Positions 1 through 5,086 of a stretch of 7,337 nucleotides of DNA are shown piece after piece. The position numbers were made by a program, and so were the translations under genes. Each line of letters opens with the position of its first letter. The first letter of the stretch is position 1. Source of the DNA: Lachnospiraceae bacterium UBA7188 (GTDB taxonomy: Bacteria > Bacillota > Clostridia > Lachnospirales > Lachnospiraceae). Under the pieces are notes generated by a model, which saw nothing but the letters and a program-made list of their open reading frames with translations, had not been told where the DNA came from and made no database searches. The DNA is taken from contig DKVC01000045.1 of the NCBI GenBank assembly GCA_002490995.1, positions 1 to 7,337 on the forward strand, written 5' to 3'.

Positions 1-169
1 CTAACTTTCCCGAAAGGTTTGTATTATACAGTTCCGCCAATACTTTTGCACTCTGGGAAGTCTCAATGGTTTCTTCCATTTCTCCTTCCCCATTGACGAG
101 CCATTCTTTCTTTATTTTCAAAGTACTGCAGATGGCATTGATCACAATGGCCTGCGGCTCGGTCTTATT
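1..169 (-). pseudogene. XRE-family (Cro/CI-type) transcriptional regulator, 5'-truncated remnant, runs off the window
   Basis: Read on the minus strand from about 166 down to 1, the frame gives KTEPQAIVINAICSTLKI, then KKEWLVNGEGEMEE, then a tail containing AKVLAELYNTNLSGKL. The stretch IxxIC...lkI..eWLvnGeGEM is the characteristic end of the helix-turn-helix domain in phage- and clostridial-type XRE repressors. These normally have the recognition helices just upstream and a short C-terminal tail. Here an in-frame TGA lies only a few codons before the KTEP segment (near 172-174), and the expected N-terminal helices are not recognisable further up, so the DNA-binding half appears lost. The 3' end lies outside the window, so I cannot tell how complete the tail is. 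Such regulators are common in prophages and integrative elements, which fits the decayed neighbourhood. The family call is by motif only. Confidence 0.55.
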
Positions 170-180
170 TTTTCAGATTA

Positions 181-642
181 AAGATGACGCCCAAAGGCGG
201 TCAGACAGATCAGACGGGAAGCATTTTGGAGGAGCAGGTCATTTTCTGAAACAGAAGAGGAACAGGTACCGACAGAACCAGAGGATTTTTTCATACCGGA
301 AGCATCGGAAGAGACACAGCCCTCATCTGTGGAGCCATCTGAGGAGGAGCCTGACGATAAAATGGAACAGCCGGAAATCATGGCGCCGCAGCCGGAAACA
401 GGCAGTGCGGAATCGGAAGAAACAAGCCCCCCAGGAGAACAAAGGGAGGATAACGCGAAATGCTGACGCAATCGGATTAGAGATGGCAGAAAATCTTTCC
501 AGCAGGCGGCAAAACTGGCAGTTCTCAATTAAAAGATTACGCTTTCTCTGTGGGCGATGTAAACGGTGACGGCAGGATAAACGCAAAAGACAAAAAAGTA
601 ATATACAATCACATAGCAGGCACCGCACTTCTCTGGGACTAA
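181..642 (+). pseudogene. Frameshifted tail of an extracellular protein: Pro/Glu/Ser-rich linker plus dockerin-like calcium loop
   Basis: Three frames join into one plausible protein tail. One frame (about 181-245) gives TDQTGSILEEQVIF. The next frame (about 242-454) gives a strongly acidic linker rich in E, P and S (SETEEEQVPTEPEDFF, then EEETSPP-like stretches) and stops at TGA near 464-466. A third frame (481-642) gives KDYAFSVGDVNGDGRINAKD, then KKVIYNHIAGTALLWD and a TAA stop at 640-642. D-x-N-x-D-G-x-I-N-x-x-D is the canonical first calcium loop of a type I dockerin/EF-hand. The IYNHIAGT..LWD ending resembles dockerin-like tails on secreted Lachnospiraceae proteins. At least two frame changes are needed, no start or signal peptide is visible, and the upstream side abuts the opposite-strand XRE remnant. 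I therefore read it as a dead gene end. Sequencing error is a less likely alternative, given the several separate shifts. Confidence 0.6.
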
Positions 643-706
643 GCAGCTGCCAGGAAAGCCTGAGCCTGGGTGCTGGTATGGTTGTCTATGGTGGGAAGCG
701 GAAGAA

Positions 707-765
707 AAATAAACTGTAACCGAAGACACAGAAAAATTTACAGACTCAAATAAACTGTAACCGAA
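707..765. repeat. Direct repeat, two 18-bp copies 41 bp apart
   Basis: AAATAAACTGTAACCGAA occurs at 707-724 and again, identical, at 748-765. The 23 bp between them are AT-rich and unlike the repeat. The pair sits between the dockerin remnant and the hairpin terminator of the minus-strand ATPase remnant. A scar from an excised element, a slipped duplication or a pair of binding sites are all possible; the sequence alone does not decide. Confidence 0.75.
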
Positions 766-808
766 AAGAGAAGGCCTGGCTTTTAAGAGAAGGCAGGCTT
801 TCTCTTTT
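764..808 (-). terminator. Rho-independent hairpin terminator, probably bidirectional
   Basis: The arms AAAAGAGAAGGCCTG (764-778) and CAGGCTTTCTCTTTT (794-808) form a 15-bp stem with one G:U pair and a 15-nt loop. The stem begins 12 bases beyond the stop codon of the minus-strand ORF ending at 821. Both ends are A/T runs, so transcripts from either side would end in a short U tract. It would stop the ATPase remnant on the minus strand and anything reading rightward from the dockerin remnant. Confidence 0.75.
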
Positions 809-820
809 ATGGTCTCTTTT

Positions 821-1588
821 CTATTTGGGACGCTTAATACCGCCTTTTCGTTTCAAACCGAAGCCATGGAGATACAATTCCGGCACATTGATCCGCCCGT
901 CTGTAGCCTGCATGACAATTCCCAGATCCAGCAACACATCCAGGATCTCCTGGGCAGTCCTGCCTGGAAGCCTGTCCCGGTCCTCCTCATGCCAGAGTTC
1001 TGGGGAGAGATATCCCAGGAATTCCTTCTGCTCCATCAGCATTGACTTGCCCTTCAAGCGGCCAATCAGATCCTGCAGCCATAGATATTCTTCATTGACC
1101 AATTCCCGTACACGATCTACTGACACTTCCCTCAATGCCCCCTGCAATCTGGTCGGATCCAAGATCTTCTCGTCCCCCAATGCCGCCAGCTCATCTGGGT
1201 GCTTCAGCATCTCCTGAGCTGCCAGCACAAAACATTTCAGAAAAGCCCTGGGTGCCGTCTGTCCGTTGGCATCCTGAATATGGTTAGGGACCCACATATA
1301 GCTTCCCCCACGCTTTGGTGTCTTTCCCATATATTTCCCGATCATTTTTTCTGTCATGGTCTGATAAGCTATCTCCGAATAACCCGGCAGATACCCCAGG
1401 CCCTTCTTTTTCTCACCTGCCAGCAGCCCAGGCACATCCAACAGATAATCTGTCAAGGCTTCCTCACCGGCGTTTGCCATCCTTTTCGCCAGCATACGAT
1501 AAAGGGACAGCGTGTCCCAGCTCAATTCCAGGTGATAAGCGCGCATCTTGGAGGCATCCACAAATTGCAGGGATTTGGAATTATATCA
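821..1588 (-). pseudogene. C-terminal fragment of a large, probably P-loop ATPase-like, protein (N-terminal half missing)
   Basis: The minus-strand frame is open from just after a TGA (1586-1588) to a TAG at 821-823. The longest start is GTG at 1559-1561, giving 246 residues, but no ribosome binding site precedes it. Sense continues upstream of that start (SLQFVDASKMRAYHLELSWD), so the true protein was longer. Recognisable landmarks are FVDASK...LELSWD...YRMLAKRM near the N-terminus, GSYMWVPNHIQDANGQTAPR near residue 90, and a C-terminal winged-helix-like stretch ending GRINVPELYLHGFGLKRKGG. From memory, this layout resembles the C-terminal half of large bacterial P-loop ATPases of unclear function, whose Walker A/B part would lie upstream. 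No GxxxxGKT/S motif is present here. The 3' end and terminator are intact. The family link is tentative; loss of the front half is better supported. Confidence 0.5.
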
Positions 1589-1608
1589 TGCCAAACCGTT
1601 CACTACAA
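1580..1608 (-). promoter_or_regulatory. Extended -10 promoter-like sequence facing the ATPase remnant
   Basis: On the minus strand TGATATAAT (plus 1580-1588) is a perfect TATAAT with a TGn extension. Seventeen bases upstream is a poor -35, TTGTAG (plus 1603-1608). It overlaps the TGA that closes the truncated reading frame and could keep the remnant transcribed. It may equally be a chance match within decayed sequence. Confidence 0.3.
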
Positions 1609-1666
1609 GCCTGCTTATCAAAAACATCTACTTTGTGAAGTGAAAAGTAACGGCTCAAAAAACCTC

Positions 1667-1686
1667 AAAATAAGCCCAAAATAAGC
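1667..1686. repeat. Short direct repeat AAAATAAGC, two copies
   Basis: AAAATAAGC occurs at 1667-1675 and 1678-1686, two bases apart, in an A-rich stretch at the right edge of the decay zone. The 1589-1740 interval holds no ORF I would defend. Confidence 0.5.
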
Positions 1687-1721
1687 TCTCCAAAAATAAT
1701 TCGAAAAACTATTGTAAAAAT

Positions 1722-1749
1722 TTGTCTTATCCCGTAAAATAATATAGTA
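1722..1749 (+). promoter_or_regulatory. Candidate promoter for the Na/Pi symporter gene (distal)
   Basis: TTGTCT (1722-1727) and TATAGT (1744-1749) are separated by 16 bp in an AT-rich region. Initiation here would give a leader of about 200 nt before the ATG at 1954, containing all the inverted repeats listed for 1806-1907. A second possibility lies further in: TTGCGG (1782-1787), 18 bp, TATACT (1806-1811). Confidence 0.4.
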
Positions 1750-1788
1750 TGCGCCGATTCATTGTGCATATGGAAAATGCTTTGCGGC

Positions 1789-1802
1789 AATTTCTTGAAA
1801 TT
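1789..1802. promoter_or_regulatory. 14-bp inverted repeat, possible operator
   Basis: AATTTC-TT-GAAATT is a 6+6 bp inverted repeat with a 2-bp spacer. It lies between TTGCGG and TATACT, exactly in the spacer of the proximal candidate promoter, where a repressor would block RNA polymerase. No regulator gene for it is visible in the window. Confidence 0.35.
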
Positions 1803-1805
1803 ATA

Positions 1806-1907
1806 TATACTCGCGATCGATAACATTTGCCAGACTGAATGTATAACGAGTGAGCGCTCGGGCAATATGTGACGAGAAAGCGGCAAATGAATGCGCTCAC
1901 GAGTATA
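1806..1907 (+). promoter_or_regulatory. Leader region with three 8-bp inverted-repeat pairs, two of them crossing
   Basis: Pair A is TATACTCG (1806-1813) with CGAGTATA (1900-1907). Pair B is CATTTGCC (1824-1831) with GGCAAATG (1882-1889). Pair C is GTGAGCGC (1850-1857) with GCGCTCAC (1893-1900). The order A-B-C-B'-C'-A' means B and C cannot both form as simple nested stems; they would make a pseudoknot or be alternatives. C overlaps the 8-bp palindrome GAGCGCTC (1852-1859). The element ends 46 nt before the symporter ATG. It could be a structured regulatory RNA or, as DNA, paired operators. I do not recognise a known riboswitch class. Confidence 0.45.
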
Positions 1908-1953
1908 GGTCAGCATCGCCAGTTCCTAACGAAAAATATTTGGGAGAAAACAA

Positions 1954-3585
1954 ATGAGTGCAAGCATACTATTGTCAATGGCAGGAGGCCTGGGGCTGTT
2001 TCTCTTCGGCATGCGCGTCATGAGCGATTCCATAGAGAAAGTCGCCGGCGCCAAGCTCCGGCGTATTCTTGAGATTTTTACCACCAACCGCTTTTCCGGT
2101 ATGATAGTCGGTGTCGTATTTACCGGCATCATCCAGTCTTCCTCGGCCTGTACCGCCATGGTGGTCAGCTTTGTCAATGCAGGGCTGATGAATTTGTACC
2201 AGGCCGCGGGTGTCATCTTCGGTGCCAATATCGGTACCACGGTCACATCACAGTTAGTTTCATTTAACTTATCCGCTTACGCACCCGTTATTCTGCTGGT
2301 GGGTGTGCTTGTGGCCATGTTCTGCAAGAAGGATAAAATAAAGAAATTTGCGGATATCATTATCGGTTTCGGCGTCCTGTTCCTGGGCTTAAGCACCATG
2401 TCTACTTCCATGGCGGGGATGAGGGAGGTGCCCGAGGTGGTGAACCTGATGGGTTCTTTGAAGACTCCTCTTGTGGCGACGCTGATGGGGCTTGTCCTGA
2501 CCACTATTATCCAGAGCTCTTCCGTTACGGTCAGCATTGTGCTGCTGCTTGCCAATCAGGATCTGCTGTCGCTGCGCATTTCCCTCTATATTATACTGGG
2601 CTGTAATATCGGTGCCTGCACCACCGCGCTGCTGGCGTCCATGGCGGGCAAGAAGGATGCAAAAAGGGCGGCTTTGATTCATTTCTGGTTCAATGTGATT
2701 GGCACGGCGCTTCTGTATGTCATTCTCTTTTTCCTGGAGGAGCCGGTGATGAGGATGATATGGGCGGTTTCTTCGGACAAGGGCCGCTTTGTGGCAAACG
2801 CCCACACCATTATCAAGATATTCCAGGTGATTGTTCTTTTCCCTTTCTCCAATGCAATCGTCCGTCTCTCCTGTCTCTGCGTGCCGGGAGAGGACAAGAA
2901 GGTAAATTACCGGGAAAGCTATCAGCTGAAATACATAGGCGACAAGGTTGTCTTCAACCCGGCTACGGCTGTGGTGGAGGTCATTAAGGAACTGGACCGC
3001 ATGGCGTCCCTGGCCAGCGAGAACCTGACCCGGGCCATGAATGCCCTGGTTACGCTGGATGAGGAGGACATAGAAGAGGTATACGAGGTAGAGAAAAACA
3101 TTAATTTCCTGAACCATGCCATTACGGACTATCTGGTGAAAATCAACCAGACCACCCTGCCCATAGAAGACTTAAAGAGCATCGGCGCCCTGTTCCATGT
3201 GGTTAACGATATCGAGCGGATAGGCGACCATGCGGAGAATGTGGCGGATGCCGCCAGACAGCGCAGGGAGACCGGTGTCACCATGAGCAAGGAAGCGCTA
3301 CGGGAGCTGGGAGAGCTGCTGGAGATGGTTACAAGGCTGATTCGCTACTCCATAGATATGTTTGCCAGGAGCGACGAGAGCCATATGAAGGATGTCATTG
3401 CCCTGGAAGACCAGGTGGATGCCAGGGAGAAGGAGATGCAGAAGAACCATGTGCAGCGCCTGACCAGGGGAGAGTGTTCCCCGGAGGCGGGCATGATGTT
3501 CTCCGACATTGCCTCCGGCCTGGAGCGCGTGGCGGATCATGCCACCAACATTGCGTTTGCCGTGATTACGGCGGAGGATGAGTGA
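1954..3585 (+). CDS. Na+/phosphate cotransporter family protein with C-terminal PhoU-like domain
   Basis: This 543-residue inner-membrane protein belongs to the NptA/PNaS family, which couples Na+ entry to uptake of inorganic phosphate. Two inverted Na_Pi_cotrans repeats are visible, each with the signature QSSS motif (residues 61-64 and 187-190) followed by a GANIGTT or GCNIGACTT segment (about 90-96 and 216-224). Hydrophobic helices continue to about residue 310. The rest is a soluble helical PhoU-like domain carrying both hallmark metal-site motifs, ERIGDHAENVA (421-431) and ERVADHATNIA (524-534). Length is normal for the bacterial fused form. The ATG at 1954 follows GGGAG (1942-1946) at a 7-nt spacing, and the first residues run directly into the first membrane helix. 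In PhoU-fused transporters the tail is presumed to sense or gate phosphate flux. The next gene has its own promoter, so this is probably a monocistronic unit with a long regulated leader. Confidence 0.93.
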   Translation: MSASILLSMAGGLGLFLFGMRVMSDSIEKVAGAKLRRILEIFTTNRFSGMIVGVVFTGIIQSSSACTAMVVSFVNAGLMNLYQAAGVIFGANIGTTVTSQLVSFNLSAYAPVILLVGVLVAMFCKKDKIKKFADIIIGFGVLFLGLSTMSTSMAGMREVPEVVNLMGSLKTPLVATLMGLVLTTIIQSSSVTVSIVLLLANQDLLSLRISLYIILGCNIGACTTALLASMAGKKDAKRAALIHFWFNVIGTALLYVILFFLEEPVMRMIWAVSSDKGRFVANAHTIIKIFQVIVLFPFSNAIVRLSCLCVPGEDKKVNYRESYQLKYIGDKVVFNPATAVVEVIKELDRMASLASENLTRAMNALVTLDEEDIEEVYEVEKNINFLNHAITDYLVKINQTTLPIEDLKSIGALFHVVNDIERIGDHAENVADAARQRRETGVTMSKEALRELGELLEMVTRLIRYSIDMFARSDESHMKDVIALEDQVDAREKEMQKNHVQRLTRGECSPEAGMMFSDIASGLERVADHATNIAFAVITAEDE

Positions 3586-3640
3586 GGAGTATTTCCGGGC
3601 TTTTTCCTGAAGAACTCGTATTAGTTATTTCCCGGCAATT

Positions 3641-3670
3641 CCAAAAAGAGGACGCCCAAAAAGAGGACGC
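3641..3670. repeat. Perfect tandem duplication of a 15-bp unit
   Basis: CCAAAAAGAGGACGC occurs at 3641-3655 and is repeated immediately at 3656-3670. It lies between the symporter stop and the next promoter. The 3586-3725 stretch contains no ORF and no convincing terminator: only a loose CCGGG/CCCGG pairing (near 3594 and 3631) across a long loop. Confidence 0.8.
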
Positions 3671-3728
3671 TGGAAAACAATGGAATGAAAAATAGGTGAA
3701 AAATATGTAAAAATATCAGGGAAAGCGG

Positions 3729-3757
3729 TTGACAGAATCTGCTGCTGCCTGTATAAT
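3729..3757 (+). promoter_or_regulatory. Perfect consensus sigma-A promoter of the NlpC/P60 gene
   Basis: TTGACA (3729-3734), 17 bp, TATAAT (3752-3757): both hexamers and the spacing are ideal. Transcription would start near 3764, giving a leader of about 100 nt before the ATG at 3866. Such a strong core promoter suggests abundant expression unless restrained by a regulator. Confidence 0.9.
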
Positions 3758-3780
3758 CTTTTTTAACAACTTAATAATTC

Positions 3781-3806
3781 TGTAACATATTTGTCAAATT
3801 TGTAAC
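3781..3806 (+). promoter_or_regulatory. WalR-box-like repeats in the leader of the cell-wall hydrolase gene
   Basis: TGTAAC (3781-3786), 5 bp, TGTCAA (3792-3797) matches the WalR/VicR/YycF box TGTWAH-N5-TGTWAH at all but one position. A further TGTAAC follows at 3801-3806. WalRK is the Firmicute two-component system that governs cell-wall hydrolases, including NlpC/P60 enzymes, which is what this gene encodes. The site is about 24 bp downstream of the -10, a position more typical of repression. This is by motif only. Confidence 0.4.
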
Positions 3807-3833
3807 GGTGGGCTAACAGACCATTTTCCATTC

Positions 3834-3854
3834 GAATATAGAATATAGAATACA
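3834..3854. repeat. Three tandem 7-bp units next to the ribosome binding site
   Basis: GAATATA (3834-3840), GAATATA (3841-3847) and GAATACA (3848-3854) run head to tail. The third overlaps the first base of the AGGAG (3854-3858) ribosome binding site of the gene starting at 3866. Changes in unit number would alter the leader length but not the RBS-ATG spacing. Confidence 0.7.
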
Positions 3855-3865
3855 GGAGTGATTAC

Positions 3866-4903
3866 ATGAAAAGTCGTAGAAAGAAAAAGATTGCAGCAGC
3901 GTCAGCAGGTATTATGCTTTGTATGGCATTGACTCCCTTGCCGGTGTGTGCGGCTGAAATGGATAATATACTGCAGGCCGCAGGCGTGACATCCATGCTG
4001 GAGACGAAATTGTCCACGGAGGAGTATATAGCGTTTGCTCAGCAGGCCCAGGGAGCAGCCTGGGGCTATACCAATATCGGTATTGCCAATGTGGAGAGCG
4101 GGAATCTGAACGTGCGGGAGATACCTTCCACCGACGGCAAGATGGTGGGGAAGATGCCCAAGCACTCCGCCTGTGAGGTGCTGGAGATTGCGGACGGATG
4201 GGCCCATATTCAGTCCGGCGAGGTGGAAGGATACGTGAGCACGGATTACCTGCTGACAGGACCGGATGCCAAGCTGAAGGCAAATGAAATTGTCCGTACC
4301 GTGGTGGTAGTGAACGGGGACGGCCTGAATGTGCGGGAAGCGCCCGACACGGAGAGCGCCATACTGACCCAGGTGGCATCAGGGGAAGAGATGGATTATC
4401 TGGAGACTCTTGACGGCTGGATTAAGGTGGCCGTGGATGCGGATGAAGCGTATGTCTCAGCCGAATATGTGACGGTGGAGGAGAAGCTGGATACGGCTAT
4501 CACCATGACGGAGCTTCTGTATGGCCAGGGCGTATCCGATGTACGTGTGGACCTGGTGGAGTATGCCAAGCAGTTCGTGGGCAACCGTTATGTATGGGGA
4601 GGCACCAGCCTGACCAAGGGAGCGGACTGTTCCGGTTTCGTGCTGAGCATATTTAAAAAGTACGGAATTTCCCTGCCTCATCATGCGGCTTCCCAGGCGG
4701 GCTACGGAACCAAGATCTCCGCGGGTGACCTGCAGCCGGGCGATCTGGTCTTCTATGGCAACAAGAGGGGTTCCATTAACCATGTGGCCATTTATATCGG
4801 CGGAGGCCAGGTGGTACATGCCAGCAACGAGAGGACCGGAATCAAGATCAGCAATTACACATACCGTACTCCGGTGAAGTATGTGAGGCTTTTGCAGGAT
4901 TAA
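3866..4903 (+). CDS. Secreted cell-wall hydrolase: two bacterial SH3 domains and NlpC/P60 peptidase
   Basis: The 345-residue product starts with a Sec signal peptide: basic KSRRKKK, a hydrophobic core, and a likely cut after VCA or CAA near residues 29-30. Two bacterial SH3 (SH3b) domains follow, each with the NVRE and DGW...GYVS/AYVS pattern, at about residues 72-131 and 145-204. They probably bind peptidoglycan. The C-terminal NlpC/P60 domain (about 228-345) has the papain-like catalytic set: Cys255 in ADCSGF, His306 in NHVAIYI and His318 in VVHAS. Enzymes of this layout cleave stem-peptide bonds, often D-Glu-DAP, during wall growth or daughter-cell separation. The ATG at 3866 follows AGGAG (3854-3858) at 7 nt. 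The gene stands alone, with a consensus promoter and a WalR-like box upstream. The exact bond cleaved cannot be read from the sequence. Confidence 0.93.
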   Translation: MKSRRKKKIAAASAGIMLCMALTPLPVCAAEMDNILQAAGVTSMLETKLSTEEYIAFAQQAQGAAWGYTNIGIANVESGNLNVREIPSTDGKMVGKMPKHSACEVLEIADGWAHIQSGEVEGYVSTDYLLTGPDAKLKANEIVRTVVVVNGDGLNVREAPDTESAILTQVASGEEMDYLETLDGWIKVAVDADEAYVSAEYVTVEEKLDTAITMTELLYGQGVSDVRVDLVEYAKQFVGNRYVWGGTSLTKGADCSGFVLSIFKKYGISLPHHAASQAGYGTKISAGDLQPGDLVFYGNKRGSINHVAIYIGGGQVVHASNERTGIKISNYTYRTPVKYVRLLQD

Positions 4904-4911
4904 TCCGAAAT

Positions 4912-4942
4912 TTTTCCGCAATTTTGCAGAAGATACGGAAAA
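4912..4942 (+). terminator. Weak hairpin after the NlpC/P60 gene
   Basis: TTTTCCG (4912-4918) can pair with CGGAAAA (4936-4942) across a 17-nt loop, starting 8 nt after the TAA. There is no following U tract and the rpsO -35 begins 7 nt later. It is a poor terminator at best; no better one is visible. Confidence 0.25.
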
Positions 4943-4948
4943 TTCAGG

Positions 4949-4977
4949 TTTACATTTCATTCCGGATATGATATGAT
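4949..4977 (+). promoter_or_regulatory. rpsO promoter with extended -10
   Basis: TTTACA (4949-4954), 17 bp, TATGAT (4972-4977), with TGA directly before the -10 making a TGn extension. Initiation near 4984 would place the whole folded leader (4991-5057) in the rpsO transcript. Confidence 0.75.
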
Positions 4978-4990
4978 AACATGGTGTGAA

Positions 4991-5060
4991 AGGCGGACAA
5001 AAGATTCCGCCTCAGCCGGCACCCGGATACGGGATACTCCGACCCGGTCTTAGTGCCAGG
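4991..5060 (+). promoter_or_regulatory. Structured rpsO leader, candidate S15 autoregulatory RNA
   Basis: A 7-bp stem AGGCGGA/TCCGCCT (4991-4997 with 5006-5012) is followed by a second unit in which GGCAC (5018-5022) can pair with GTGCC (5053-5057). That unit encloses a small CCCG-GATA-CGGG hairpin (5022-5033), which competes for one base. The structure ends about 15 nt before the AAGGAG of rpsO. In several bacterial groups S15 binds its own mRNA leader in place of 16S rRNA and blocks translation, using differently shaped RNAs. Placement and fold fit that role, but I cannot match it to a specific known class. Confidence 0.45.
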
Positions 5061-5086
5061 TGGTAAAATCGAAAGGAGACAGAGCA

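Noticed and set aside
178..528. 116-codon minus-strand frame opposite the dockerin remnant
   Set aside because: Ser-rich antisense mirror of the acidic linker; it does not supply the missing N-terminal half of the XRE regulator.
66..569. 167-codon plus-strand frame across the left end
   Set aside because: The product is an Arg/Lys/Ser-rich out-of-frame reading of the acidic linker. The sense frames are the neighbouring ones that give the Glu/Pro linker and dockerin loop.
1665..1916. 83-codon minus-strand frame in the symporter leader
   Set aside because: It starts inside the inverted-repeat region, lacks a clear RBS, and the product resembles no family; the region is better read as leader.
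2389..3117. 242-codon minus-strand frame within the symporter gene
   Set aside because: Antisense shadow of a well-defined transporter; no RBS and no recognisable domain.
3764..3865. c-di-AMP (ydaO/yuaA) riboswitch ahead of the NlpC/P60 gene
   Set aside because: Such riboswitches often precede wall hydrolases, but this leader is only about 100 nt, AT-rich, and lacks the conserved G-rich segments.
5060..5086. Upstream ATG for rpsO, adding nine residues
   Set aside because: No RBS ahead of it, it overlaps the leader structure, and S15 proteins begin MISKEKK-like at the ATG at 5087 with AAGGAG 8 nt ahead.
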